A DNA stretch of 64,000 nt from Microcella alkalica (GCF_014137945.1 NZ_JACGWX010000006.1:1-64000); one strand, 5' to 3'; counted from the first letter of the stretch, positions 34,610-44,008 are shown. Notes: generated by a model not told the origin, from the sequence alone. Program-made: numbers and translations.

Positions 34610-34943
34610 TAAGGACGAGCTCGACCCGACCTCCCCGCTCGTCGACGTCGTCGCCGAGCTCTTCGGCCTTCTCGCCGACCCGACGCGCGTCCGGATCATT
34701 CTCGCCCTCGATGCCGACGAGCTCTCGGTCACCCACCTCGCCGACATCGTCGACCGCCCGCCCGCGGCGGTGTCTCAGCACCTCGCGAAGCTCCGGCTCG
34801 CCCGGCTCGTGACCGTCAGGCAGGAGGGCAATCGCGCCTTCTACCGCCTGCGCGACGAGCACGCGAGGCGACTCGTGCTCGAGGCCCTCCGCCAGGCCGA
34901 GCACGCCGTCTCCGACAGTCCGCGCCACCACGGGGAGCGCTGA
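34593..34943 (+). CDS. ArsR/SmtB-family metal-type repressor
   Basis: The 116-residue protein has the ArsR winged helix: LADPTRVRIILAL, LSVTHLADIVDRPPAAVSQHLAKLRLARLVTVRQEGNRAFYRL. N-terminal MHADTH and C-terminal RHH supply His residues that could form metal sites as in NmtR or KmtR. ATG 34593 is chosen over GTG 34587 from the -10 spacing. It is two bases upstream of an MFS gene, a pairing seen for metal or drug efflux. Confidence 0.85.
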   Translation: MHADTHKDELDPTSPLVDVVAELFGLLADPTRVRIILALDADELSVTHLADIVDRPPAAVSQHLAKLRLARLVTVRQEGNRAFYRLRDEHARRLVLEALRQAEHAVSDSPRHHGER

Positions 34944-34945
34944 CC

Positions 34946-36190
34946 GTGCTCGGTGTCCTCCGCCATCGCCGCTTCGCCGCCCTCTTCGCCTCGCAGGTCG
35001 CCTCGCTCGTCGGAACGGGCGTGCTCACCGTCGCACTCGCGCTCGTCGCCGTGCGCATCGCGGGGGAGGATGCCGCGCAGATCATCGGCATCGCGCTCAC
35101 GATCCGCATCGCGGCCTACGTCGTCGTGTCGCCGCTCGCGAGCGCGCTCGTCGCGGGCCGGTCGAGCCGCGCCGTCCTCATCGGGGCGGACGCGGCACGG
35201 GTCGTCGTCGCAATCGGTCTCGTGCTCGCCACGGAGGCCTGGCACATCTACCTCGCGATCATGCTCCTGCAGTCGGCGTCTGCAGTCTTCACGCCGACGT
35301 ACCAGGCCGTCATCCCCGAGGTTCTGCCCGACGAGCGCGACTACACCTCCGCGCAGTCGCTCTCGCGGCTCGCCTACGACCTCGAGTCGCTGCTGAGCCC
35401 CGTGCTCGCCGCCCTCCTTGTCCTCGTCCTGCCGCCCAACGCCCTGTTCGCCGTGACCGCGGCCGGCTTCGCACTGTCGGCGCTCGCCGTCGCGCTCTCG
35501 CGCATCAGTCAGAGGGCGGGCGCGGTGGGCGAGCCGTTCACCACGCGCCTCACGGGCGGCTTGCGCCTCATGGCGCGGATGCCCTCGCTGAGGTTCCTCG
35601 CCGTGCTCGACGCCGTCACCGCCACGGTGTACGCCACGGTGCTCGTGACGACGGTCGTGCTGCTCGTCGTCATCGGCGCCGCCGACGTCGACGACCCGTC
35701 GGGGCCGCTTGCCGTGGCGCTCGTCGCGTTCGGCATCGGGTCGATCGCGGTCGCGCTGCTGCTGCCGCGCATCCTCGATCGGGTGAGCGACCGCGCCGTG
35801 ATGGCGACGGGCGCGGCCGTCGTGCCCATCGCGCTCGCGACGACGGCCTCCCTCGCCGTGATCGGTGCCCTCACGCTGCCCGCCGTCATCGCGCTGTGGT
35901 TCGTGCTCGGCGCCGCGAGCTCGGCGATCAGCACGCCGAGCGGGCGGATCATCCGCCGCGACGTCGAGCCCGATGATCGGCCCGCCGTCTTCGCCGCCCG
36001 GTTCTCGAGCTCGCACGCCTGGTACGCCGTCACCTACCCGCTCGCCGGGATCGTCGGAACCGCCGCAGGGCCCGCCGCGGCCACTGCAGTCCTTGCGATC
36101 GTCGCGCTCGCCGCGCTCGGGGCGGCCCTTGCGCTCTCGAGGGGAACGCGACGCTCGCAGCATGCGCAGGCGGATGAGTCCGCCGCCTGA
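34946..36190 (+). CDS. MFS efflux transporter, NreB/EntS-like
   Basis: The 414-residue protein has twelve transmembrane helices and the opening LRHRRFAALFASQVASLVGTGVLTVALALVAVRIAG typical of the NreB/EntS-like MFS_3 group. Paired with an ArsR repressor it could expel nickel, cobalt or another ion, though drugs or siderophores are other options. The start is GTG 34946, two bases after the repressor stop. Confidence 0.82.
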   Translation: MLGVLRHRRFAALFASQVASLVGTGVLTVALALVAVRIAGEDAAQIIGIALTIRIAAYVVVSPLASALVAGRSSRAVLIGADAARVVVAIGLVLATEAWHIYLAIMLLQSASAVFTPTYQAVIPEVLPDERDYTSAQSLSRLAYDLESLLSPVLAALLVLVLPPNALFAVTAAGFALSALAVALSRISQRAGAVGEPFTTRLTGGLRLMARMPSLRFLAVLDAVTATVYATVLVTTVVLLVVIGAADVDDPSGPLAVALVAFGIGSIAVALLLPRILDRVSDRAVMATGAAVVPIALATTASLAVIGALTLPAVIALWFVLGAASSAISTPSGRIIRRDVEPDDRPAVFAARFSSSHAWYAVTYPLAGIVGTAAGPAAATAVLAIVALAALGAALALSRGTRRSQHAQADESAA

Positions 36191-36191
36191 T

Positions 36192-36197
36192 TAGGCT
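36192..36197 (+). promoter_or_regulatory. -10 element of the M13 peptidase gene
   Basis: TAGGCT lies immediately after the MFS stop and 7 bases before the GTG at 36205, which would give a leaderless mRNA. Confidence 0.5.
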
Positions 36198-36204
36198 CGG
36201 TCAT

Positions 36205-38208
36205 GTGACCGACCACGCCCAGCCCGACCCCCCGCCCGACGCGAATCGCACCGCCGTTCTCCGCAGCGGCATCCTCACCGACGATCTCGACCCGGGCATC
36301 CGCCCGCAGGACGACCTCTACCGTCACGTCAACGGCGCGTGGGTCGCGCGCACGCCGATCCCGGCGGACAAGGCGCGCTACGGCTCGTTCATGGTGCTGG
36401 CGGAGGAGGCGGAGAAGGCCGTGCGCGACATCATCGTCGAGGCGCAGTCGGCCGAGCCCGGCACGCTCGAACGCAAGGTCGGCGACCTCTACGCGAGCTT
36501 CATGGACGAGGAGCGCATCGAGGCGCTCGGTGCGACCCCGCTCGCCCCGCACCTCGCGGCGATCGACGCGATCGATGATCGGGATGCCCTGATCGAGACG
36601 ATCGGACGCCTCGAGCGCCAGGGCGCGCGCGGGTTCGTGCAGCTCTTCGTCGACAACGATCCAGGCGACCCTGAGCGCTACCTCGTGTTCGTCGAGCAGG
36701 GCGGGCTCGGGCTTCCCGACGAGTCGTACTACCGGGAGGAGTCGCACGCCGCGACCCTCGCCGCCTACCGCGGGCACGTCGAGCGCATGCTCGCCCTCGC
36801 AGGCCTCGACGATGCCGCGACGCGCGCCGACCGCATCGTCGCCCTCGAGACCGAGCTCGCGAGCCACCACTGGGACAAGGTGCGCAATCGCGACAGCCAG
36901 GCGACCTACAACCTGCGCACGTGGGCCGAGTGGGAGGCCGCGGCCCCCGGGCTCGACCTCGCCCGGTGGCGCGACGCGTTCGGCATCACCGAGCGGCAGC
37001 TCGCCGAGGTCGTGCTGCGGCAGCCGTCCTTCCACGAGGGGCTCGCGGGCGCGATCGCGAACCGGAGCCTCGATGACTGGACGGACTGGCTGCGGTGGTC
37101 GGTCATCCGCTCGATGGCGTCGTACCTCTCGCGCGACTTCGTCGACGCGACGTTCGACTTCTACGGCCGCACCCTCACCGGCACCCCCGAGCAGCGCGCT
37201 CGCTGGAAGCGCGGCGTGAGCGTCGTGGAGGGCGCGATGGGCGAGGCCGTCGGCGCCGTCTACGTCGAACGGCACTACCCGCCCGAGGCGAAAAAGGCGA
37301 TGGACGAGCTCATCGCGAAGCTCATCGAGGCGTACCGGCAGTCGATCGCCGAGCTCGAGTGGATGACCGCCGAGACGCGCGAGCGCGCCCTCGACAAGCT
37401 CTCGATGTTCACTCCGAAGATCGGCTACCCGGTGACGTGGCGCGATTACTCGAGCCTCGAGGTCGTGCCCGACGACCTCGTCGCGAACGTCCGGGCGTCG
37501 GGAGAGTTCGAGTTCCAGCGCGAGCTCGGCAAGATCGGCCGGCCCATCGACCGCGACGAGTGGTTCATGACGCCGCAGACGGTGAACGCGTACTACAACC
37601 CCGGCTTCAACGAGATCGTTTTCCCGGCGGCGATCCTGCAGTTCCCGTTCTTCGACGCGGGGCGGGATGCCGCGGCCAACTACGGCGCGATCGGCGCGGT
37701 CATCGGCCACGAGATCGGGCACGGGTTCGACGACCAGGGCTCGCGCTATGACGGCGACGGTCGGCTGCAGGACTGGTGGACTCGGGCCGACCGCGCCGCG
37801 TTCGAGGAGCGCACCGGCTCGCTCATCGTCCAGTACGACGCGCTGTCGCCGCGCGAGGCTCCTGACCATCACGTGAACGGATCGCTCACGATCGGCGAGA
37901 ACATCGGCGACCTCGGCGGGCTCGGGATCGCGTGGAAGGCGTACCTGCTGTCGCTCGACGGTGAGGAGCCCCCCGTGATCGACGGGCTCACCGGAGCTCA
38001 GCGGTTCTTCCTGTCGTGGGCGCAGGCCTGGCAGATCGCGATCCGGCCCGAGGAGGCGATCCGCCTGCTGTCGATCGACCCGCATTCGCCGAACGAGTTC
38101 CGCTGCAACCAGATCGTGCGTAACATCGGAGCGTTCTACGAGGCCTTCTCGGTCACCCCCGACGATGCCCTGTGGCTGGACGAGGAGGAGCGCGTGACCA
38201 TTTGGTGA
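36205..38208 (+). CDS. pepO: M13-family zinc metallopeptidase (PepO/neprilysin-like)
   Basis: The 667-residue peptidase has the large helical N-terminal domain (DDLYRHVNGAWV at the start) and the catalytic domain with NAYYNPGFNEIVFPAAILQ, the zinc motif HEIGH (residues 502-506) and the third-ligand motif GENIGDLGG. It ends in the family's short tail. No signal peptide or membrane helix is seen, so it is probably cytoplasmic and degrades small peptides. GTG 36205 fits the -10 spacing. Its stop overlaps the next start (GTGA). Confidence 0.94.
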   Translation: MTDHAQPDPPPDANRTAVLRSGILTDDLDPGIRPQDDLYRHVNGAWVARTPIPADKARYGSFMVLAEEAEKAVRDIIVEAQSAEPGTLERKVGDLYASFMDEERIEALGATPLAPHLAAIDAIDDRDALIETIGRLERQGARGFVQLFVDNDPGDPERYLVFVEQGGLGLPDESYYREESHAATLAAYRGHVERMLALAGLDDAATRADRIVALETELASHHWDKVRNRDSQATYNLRTWAEWEAAAPGLDLARWRDAFGITERQLAEVVLRQPSFHEGLAGAIANRSLDDWTDWLRWSVIRSMASYLSRDFVDATFDFYGRTLTGTPEQRARWKRGVSVVEGAMGEAVGAVYVERHYPPEAKKAMDELIAKLIEAYRQSIAELEWMTAETRERALDKLSMFTPKIGYPVTWRDYSSLEVVPDDLVANVRASGEFEFQRELGKIGRPIDRDEWFMTPQTVNAYYNPGFNEIVFPAAILQFPFFDAGRDAAANYGAIGAVIGHEIGHGFDDQGSRYDGDGRLQDWWTRADRAAFEERTGSLIVQYDALSPREAPDHHVNGSLTIGENIGDLGGLGIAWKAYLLSLDGEEPPVIDGLTGAQRFFLSWAQAWQIAIRPEEAIRLLSIDPHSPNEFRCNQIVRNIGAFYEAFSVTPDDALWLDEEERVTIW

Positions 38209-39110
38209 CGACCCCGATGCTGCGCGACCGGAGCGCCCGCCTGGCGGCTCCGGTCTCCGCGCGGCGTCGGGCCATCGAGCGGGCTCCCTCCTTCCGCCCG
38301 TCCTTCCGCGCTCTCGGCGCTCTCGCCTACGAGGGCGCCCGCGTCTCGGTCGCCGCGGTCGACCTGCAGTCCGGCCAGAGCGTCTTCGCCGTCGACGAGC
38401 GCATCGTGCTCCCGACCGCGTCGATCGGAAAGATCCTCCTGCTCATCGAGGTGAGCGCGCGCATGACCGACCGCTCGCTCTCCGAGTTCGCGATCGTCGA
38501 CAGGGCGGGGCAGGATGCCGTGGCCGACTCCGGCATCTGGCAGCACCTGCAGGCGCCCGCCCTTCCGCTCTCCGACCTCGCCGCGCTCGTCGGTTCGACG
38601 AGCGACAACGTGGCGACGAACGCCCTCCTGCGCCACATCGGCCTGGATGCCGTGCGCGCGCGCACGGAGTCGCTCGGCCTCGTGCGCACCGCCCTTCTCG
38701 ACGTCGTCCGCGAGCGCCGGGGGCCGGATGACGCGCCGCAGCTCTCCGTCGGCTCGACCGCGGAGCTCGCCTGGCTCTTCTACGCCCTCGCCCACGGCCA
38801 CATCATCGATCCGGCGACGAGCCAGCGCGTGCTCGGGTGGCTGTCGCTCAACACCGACCTCTCGATGGTCGCGAGCGCGTTCGGCCGCGACCCGCTCGCG
38901 CATCGAGGTGTCGAGCACAGCACCTGGATGGTGAACAAGACGGGAACGGATGCCGGCGTGCGATCGGAGTCGGGCATCCTGCGCGGTCCTCGCGGCGGCC
39001 TCGCGTACGCGCTCTCAGTGCATTTCGAGGAGCGTGACCTCGCCAGCCGCCTACGCGTGCTCGACGCGCTTCGGGTGTTCGGTCTCGATCTGCTCGAGTT
39101 CGTGCACTGA
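38205..39110 (+). CDS. Class A beta-lactamase-fold serine hydrolase
   Basis: The 301-residue protein has the three active-site motifs of class A serine hydrolases: SIGK (nucleophile Ser and Lys), SDN and KTGT. No signal peptide is visible, which is odd for a beta-lactamase, and a cytoplasmic peptidase or esterase role is possible. GTG 38205 overlaps the pepO stop (GTGA), so both are made from one mRNA. A longer frame from 38172 exists but lies wholly inside pepO. Confidence 0.82.
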   Translation: MTTPMLRDRSARLAAPVSARRRAIERAPSFRPSFRALGALAYEGARVSVAAVDLQSGQSVFAVDERIVLPTASIGKILLLIEVSARMTDRSLSEFAIVDRAGQDAVADSGIWQHLQAPALPLSDLAALVGSTSDNVATNALLRHIGLDAVRARTESLGLVRTALLDVVRERRGPDDAPQLSVGSTAELAWLFYALAHGHIIDPATSQRVLGWLSLNTDLSMVASAFGRDPLAHRGVEHSTWMVNKTGTDAGVRSESGILRGPRGGLAYALSVHFEERDLASRLRVLDALRVFGLDLLEFVH

Positions 39111-39516
39111 GCCGCAGCGGGACGATGGCGCGGCGAATGAGCATTGCTCGCACCCCTCTTAGGGGGTAGACGGACCGGCCTAGCCTTGCCGTGGCCGCAT
39201 CCGTAGGAATATCGTCGGGCTCGCCTGCGAAATCGGCTCACCCGACGTTCGCCGATGTGCGCGGGCCGAGAGAGTACATGCACTGAGGCTCGCTGACCAC
39301 CCCGTCCAGCGAATCGATCTCAGAGTCGTACTGTTCCGAAGCACCCGTGTCACCCGCACGAATCACGAACACCCGACGGTCGACGTTCCCCGACGCCGAC
39401 TGAAACGCACGAGCGATCCCTCCCCCCGGAGTCCGCTCGGGCGACACCCGATTACCCGAACACTGAGCGTCGCCGGTCAGCCGTCGCGCTCGGCTCCGAC
39501 CCCCAGGAGCACTCTT
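39111..39516 (+). promoter_or_regulatory. 406-base intergenic region: inverted-repeat promoter and long leader of the wall-repeat gene
   Basis: An inverted repeat with arms ACCCCT and GGGGGT around CTTA (39152-39167) sits where a -35 would be. A -10-like TAGCCT (39181-39186) follows. If used, the 5' untranslated leader of the repeat protein gene would be about 325 bases. The leader is less GC-rich than its surroundings. On the minus strand it holds a 69-codon open frame (39238-39447) with plausible codons but no recognisable product; it may be a gene remnant. AGGAG lies 8 bases before the ATG at 39517. Confidence 0.45.
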
Positions 39517-42500
39517 ATGTTGCGCACGCGCATTCTTGCCGCTGCGACCGCCACCCTCCTCGCCCTCGGCATGGCCGCCGGCGGAGCGAGCCCTGCGATC
39601 GCGAGGACCGCTGCAGGCACTCCCTGTGACTCGATCGGCTACGACAAGCCGTCCGAGCTCGACAACCTCGATTCACGCCCCGAAGGCTCCGAGACCTACA
39701 GCTGGGGCACGATTTCGTGGAGCACGCCCGGGGTGGAGGTCACCGTCAATGCCGGCTTCATCGTCGGCATCTGTGTCAAGGGAGGCAACACCGGCCCGCA
39801 CCAGAGCGGGCCGATCTTCTCTGGCGACAACGTCGTCGACGGCACCGAGATCGACTGGACCTACAGCCACGGCTTCGGGCTCTCGCACCTCGGATACATG
39901 CTCTATGACACCGCCACCGCGTCGATCTCCTTCTTCGACCCCACATGCGAGTCCGGCCAGACCCTCAACGTCGACGGCTTCGACCCCGACAACGCGACAA
40001 TCGGCGACCCGATCTATGACGGGGCCAACTTCACGGTCGTCGCGACCGCGGAGCCCGGGGCCTATTTCCCTGACGGAGACGGCGTCTCGCTCGACAACGT
40101 GACCAAGACGTTCACGGGCATGCTGTCGCCGCCGGATCTCGCCGAGTGTCCTGTCGCTACGGCTGAGATCGACTTCACTGCGCCTACCTGCACCGTGGGT
40201 GAGTTGCTTAACGAGGATGGTTTCTCGGGCTCGAATGTCGGCGATCCCGAGATCACGGTCGTGGGGAGCTCGTACACGGTTGTCTTCACGGCGACTGACA
40301 CCGCGCTCTTCCCCGCAGTGGTCGAGGGCGCTGAGGTCTCGGACGACCGCAAGACGCTGACCTTCAGGGGCACTCTCGATGGCCTCAATCTGGAGGATTG
40401 CCCCGTCGCGACCGCTGGCATCGCGTTCACCGACCCGACCTGCACCGTGGGTGAGTTGCTTAACGAGGATGGTTTCTCGGGCTCGAATGTCGGCGATCCC
40501 GAGATCACGGTCGTGGGGAGCTCGTACACGGTTGTCTTCACGGCGACTGACACCGCGCTCTTCCCCGCAGTGGTCGAGGGCGCTGAGGTCTCGGACGACC
40601 GCAAGACGCTGACCTTCAGGGGCACTCTCGATGGCCTCAATCTGGAGGATTGCCCCGTCGCGACCGCTGGCATCGCGTTCACCGACCCGACCTGCACCGT
40701 GGGTGAGTTGCTTAACGAGGATGGTTTCTCGGGCTCGAATGTCGGCGATCCCGAGATCACGGTCGTGGGGGGCTCGTACACGGTTGTCTTCACGGCGACT
40801 GACACCGCGCTCTTCCCCGCAGTGGTCGAGGGCGCTGAGGTCTCGGACGACCGCAAGACGCTGACCTTCAGGGGCACTCTCGAACCGAAGAACGAGCAGC
40901 ACTGCGTCGTGGTCGAGGCCTCCTTCACCCTGCCCCCCGCCACGTGCGAGGTCGGCGAGGACTGGAAGAACCCGATCATCGACGCCGACGCAGGCGTCGT
41001 GGCCGGGGAGCCGGAGTTCGACGCCGAGAGCGGCACTGTGTCGATCACGTTCCTCGCGACGGGGGCCCACGTCTTCGCCTCCGAGGTCGAGGGCGAGACC
41101 GTATTCAGCAAGACGCTCACCGTGACGCTCGATGTCGCTGGTCGCGACCCCGAGCTGTGTGAGGAGCCGACTTACGTGGTTCCCGTCGTGGGTCCGACCT
41201 GCGAGCTGGGTGCGAGCCTGGATGTTGACGGCATCGAGGCCGAGAACGCATCGTTCGTGGTCATCGATGATGGTTCGGAGTCGGGCAGCTACGAGGTCGT
41301 GTTCACGGCGGATGAGGGTTACCGGTTCGCCGGTGATCAGTTGACGCTGACGGTCACGGGCGAGCTGGCTGGTCGCGACCCCGAGCTGTGTGAGGAGCCG
41401 ACTTACGTGGTTCCCGTCGTGGGTCCGACCTGCGAGCTGGGTGCGAGCCTGGATGTTGACGGCATCGAGGCCGAGAACGCATCGTTCGTGGTCATCGATG
41501 ATGGTTCGGAGTCGGGCAGCTACGAGGTCGTGTTCACGGCGGATGAGGGTTACCGGTTCGCCGGTGATCAGTTGACGCTGACGGTCACGGGCGAGCTGGC
41601 TGGTCGCGACCCCGAGCTGTGTGAGGAGCCGACCTACGTGGTTCCCGTCGTGGGTCCGACCTGCGAGCTGGGTGCGAGCCTGGATGTTGACGGCATCGAG
41701 GCCGAGAACGCATCGTTCGTGGTCATCGATGATGGTTCGGAGTCGGGCAGCTACGAGGTCGTGTTCACGGCGGATGAGGGTTACCGGTTCGCCGGTGATC
41801 AGTTGACGCTGACGGTCACGGGCGAGCTGGCTGGTCGCGACCCCGAGCTGTGTGAGGAGCCGACTTACGTGGTTCCCGTCGTGGGTCCGACCTGCGAGCT
41901 GGGTGCGAGCCTGGATGTTGACGGCATCGAGGCCGAGAACGCATCGTTCGTGGTCATCGATGATGGTTCGGAGTCGGGCAGCTACGAGGTCGTGTTCACG
42001 GCGGATGAGGGTTACCGGTTCGCCGGTGATCAGTTGACGCTGACGGTCACGGGCGAGCTGGCTGGTCGCGACCCCGAGCTGTGTGAGGAGCCGACCTACA
42101 TGGTTCCCGTCGTGGGTCCGACCTGCGAGCTGGGTGCGAGCCTGGATGTTGACGGCATCGAGGCCGAGAACGCATCGTTCGTGGTCATCGATGATGGTTC
42201 GGAGTCGGGCAGCTACGAGGTCGTGTTCACGGCGGATGAGGGTTACCGGTTCGCCGGTGATCAGTTGACGCTGACGGTCACGGGCGAGCTGGCTGGTCGC
42301 GACCCCGAGCTGTGTGAGGAGCCGACTTACGTGGTTCCCGTCGTGGGTCCGACCTGCGAGCTGGGTGCGAGCCTGGATGTTGACGGCATCGAGGCCGAGA
42401 ACGCATCGTTCGTGGTCATCGATGATGGTTCGGAGTCGGGCAGCTACGAGGTCGTGTTCACGGCGGATGAGGGTTACCGGTTCGCCGGTGATCAGTTGAC

Positions 42501-43986
42501 GCTGACGGTCACGGGCGAGCTGGCTGGTCGCGACCCCGAGCTGTGTGAGGAGCCGACCTACATGGTTCCCGTCGTGGGTCCGACCTGCGAGCTGGGTGCG
42601 AGCCTGGATGTTGACGGCATCGAGGCCGAGAACGCATCGTTCGTGGTCATCGATGATGGTTCGGAGTCGGGCAGCTACGAGGTCGTGTTCACGGCGGATG
42701 AGGGTTACCGGTTCGCCGGTGATCAGTTGACGCTGACGGTCACGGGCGAGCTGGCTGGCCCGGATGCGACTCTGTGCCGTGAAGCGGTCGCGGCGATCGC
42801 GGTCACGGAGGCCAACTGCTTCTTCGACTCCACACTGGACGAGGAGAACTTCACCTCGGACAACGCGAGGTACGTGATCACGGTCTACGACCCCGAGACC
42901 CGCGAGTACGAGGTCGTCTTCACGGCGGCCGACGGCTATCGCTTCGACCCCGAACTGAGTGGCGTGAGCGAGGACGGCATGACGAGGACGTTCTCCGGAA
43001 CGCTCGAGGCTGCCGACCCCGACGGTGACGGCTGTGTGCTCCCCATCACGGACGCGTCCATCGCGTTCGTGGACGCCACATGTCTCGACCCGCAGTCGCT
43101 CGACGAGGAGAGCTTCGAGTTCGACTCCGAGCTGGCCGCGCTCCAGAGCGTTACGTACAACGGACTCGACTACACGGTCGTCTTCGTGGCGATCGGGGAG
43201 GACACGCAGTTCTTCCAGAGCGGCGAGGCGATCGAGGGTCGCAGCGTGTCGGAGCACGGCACTGTTCTCACCTTCACCGGCACGCTCGACGGACCGAACG
43301 ACGAGCTGTGCATCGAGGTCGTCGTGCTTCCGATCACCGTGGTGGATGACTGCTTCACGCAGTCGTACACGGTCACGGCGGTCGAGGGCGTGTCGTACAC
43401 GCGCACGGTCAACGGACTGGAGCTCCCGGTGAGCTTCGGCGAAGGCGACTCTGTCACCTACGAGGCCGCGCCGTTCGACACGGTCACGGTCACGGCCACG
43501 GCCGGGCCCGGCTACCTGCTGAGCGAGGAGTACGCGGCGTTCGAGTACACCTTCGAGTTCGACGAGGAGTGCCTGCCCACGGCTCCCGTCACGACCGCGT
43601 CGGTGACGTTCACCCAGGCCGACTGCCTGGGCAACCCAGGCAGCTACACGCTGACGAACGAGCCCGGAGTGATCTGGACCGTCGACGGCGTCGTGGTCGA
43701 GGGCAACACGAAGTACACGGCGGCCATCGGATCCACTCCGACGATCGTCGCGAGCCTCGAGCCCGCGAGCGAGGAGTTCCCGACCGGCTTCGGCTGGAGC
43801 GACGCGGAGCAGCAGACCCTCTGGAACCTCGTTCTCGAGGCCGCTGAGGACTGCTTGCCCACCCTGGCCATCACCGGAGCGTCCAACGCGCTCGGCGGCC
43901 TGGAAGTCATCGCGATCCTGATCATGATGGCCGGCACCGGTCTCGTGGTCGCCCGTCGCCGGGAGGCTGTCCGAATCCAGGGCTAG
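39517..43986 (+). CDS. Large secreted, wall-anchored repeat protein (LAxTG sorting signal)
   Basis: The 1489-residue protein opens with a Sec signal peptide (ILAAATATLLALGMAAGGASPAIA). A unique region is followed by three copies of an 84-residue repeat, then a degenerate unit, seven near-identical 77-residue repeats and several diverged units. The sorting signal is LAITG (1450-1454), a hydrophobic stretch (VIAILIMMAGTGLVV) and RRREAVR. LAxTG is the motif used by actinobacterial class E sortases. Repeats are acidic, beta-rich, with one pair of Cys each, and would form a long surface stalk; an adhesin or sheath role is inferred. Codon third positions are richer in T than in neighbours. Confidence 0.9.
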   Translation: MLRTRILAAATATLLALGMAAGGASPAIARTAAGTPCDSIGYDKPSELDNLDSRPEGSETYSWGTISWSTPGVEVTVNAGFIVGICVKGGNTGPHQSGPIFSGDNVVDGTEIDWTYSHGFGLSHLGYMLYDTATASISFFDPTCESGQTLNVDGFDPDNATIGDPIYDGANFTVVATAEPGAYFPDGDGVSLDNVTKTFTGMLSPPDLAECPVATAEIDFTAPTCTVGELLNEDGFSGSNVGDPEITVVGSSYTVVFTATDTALFPAVVEGAEVSDDRKTLTFRGTLDGLNLEDCPVATAGIAFTDPTCTVGELLNEDGFSGSNVGDPEITVVGSSYTVVFTATDTALFPAVVEGAEVSDDRKTLTFRGTLDGLNLEDCPVATAGIAFTDPTCTVGELLNEDGFSGSNVGDPEITVVGGSYTVVFTATDTALFPAVVEGAEVSDDRKTLTFRGTLEPKNEQHCVVVEASFTLPPATCEVGEDWKNPIIDADAGVVAGEPEFDAESGTVSITFLATGAHVFASEVEGETVFSKTLTVTLDVAGRDPELCEEPTYVVPVVGPTCELGASLDVDGIEAENASFVVIDDGSESGSYEVVFTADEGYRFAGDQLTLTVTGELAGRDPELCEEPTYVVPVVGPTCELGASLDVDGIEAENASFVVIDDGSESGSYEVVFTADEGYRFAGDQLTLTVTGELAGRDPELCEEPTYVVPVVGPTCELGASLDVDGIEAENASFVVIDDGSESGSYEVVFTADEGYRFAGDQLTLTVTGELAGRDPELCEEPTYVVPVVGPTCELGASLDVDGIEAENASFVVIDDGSESGSYEVVFTADEGYRFAGDQLTLTVTGELAGRDPELCEEPTYMVPVVGPTCELGASLDVDGIEAENASFVVIDDGSESGSYEVVFTADEGYRFAGDQLTLTVTGELAGRDPELCEEPTYVVPVVGPTCELGASLDVDGIEAENASFVVIDDGSESGSYEVVFTADEGYRFAGDQLTLTVTGELAGRDPELCEEPTYMVPVVGPTCELGASLDVDGIEAENASFVVIDDGSESGSYEVVFTADEGYRFAGDQLTLTVTGELAGPDATLCREAVAAIAVTEANCFFDSTLDEENFTSDNARYVITVYDPETREYEVVFTAADGYRFDPELSGVSEDGMTRTFSGTLEAADPDGDGCVLPITDASIAFVDATCLDPQSLDEESFEFDSELAALQSVTYNGLDYTVVFVAIGEDTQFFQSGEAIEGRSVSEHGTVLTFTGTLDGPNDELCIEVVVLPITVVDDCFTQSYTVTAVEGVSYTRTVNGLELPVSFGEGDSVTYEAAPFDTVTVTATAGPGYLLSEEYAAFEYTFEFDEECLPTAPVTTASVTFTQADCLGNPGSYTLTNEPGVIWTVDGVVVEGNTKYTAAIGSTPTIVASLEPASEEFPTGFGWSDAEQQTLWNLVLEAAEDCLPTLAITGASNALGGLEVIAILIMMAGTGLVVARRREAVRIQG
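40189..40883 (+). repeat. Three tandem 252-bp coding repeats
   Basis: The period is exactly 252 bases (84 codons), seen from the recurrence of the same segment at 40189, 40441 and 40693. The third copy stops matching at 40883. Copies are almost identical; the third has GGGG where the others have GGAG, giving Gly for Ser. Confidence 0.95.
41137..42753 (+). repeat. Seven tandem 231-bp coding repeats
   Basis: The period is exactly 231 bases (77 codons): unit starts at 41137, 41368, 41599, 41830, 42061, 42292 and 42523. The copies differ at only two sites seen by eye. The residue pair after EEPTY is coded CTTACGTGG in units 1, 2, 4 and 6, CCTACGTGG in unit 3, and CCTACATGG (Met for Val) in units 5 and 7. 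This pattern indicates duplication of a two-unit block. Confidence 0.95.
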
Positions 43987-43988
43987 TA

Positions 43989-44008
43989 CCCGGCCCTGCG
44001 GGGCCGGG
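43989..44008 (+). terminator. Terminator of the repeat-protein gene
   Basis: A perfect 8-bp stem CCCGGCCC/GGGCCGGG with loop TGCG begins three bases after the stop codon. Confidence 0.65.

Noticed and set aside
39238-39447. 69-codon minus-strand open frame in the leader of the repeat-protein gene
   Set aside because: Codons look plausible, but there is no ribosome-binding site, no recognisable domain and no partner gene. It was left as a possible remnant only.
40189-42753. Regular direct repeats that could suggest a CRISPR array
   Set aside because: The units are 231 and 252 bp, in frame and without spacers; they encode protein domains.
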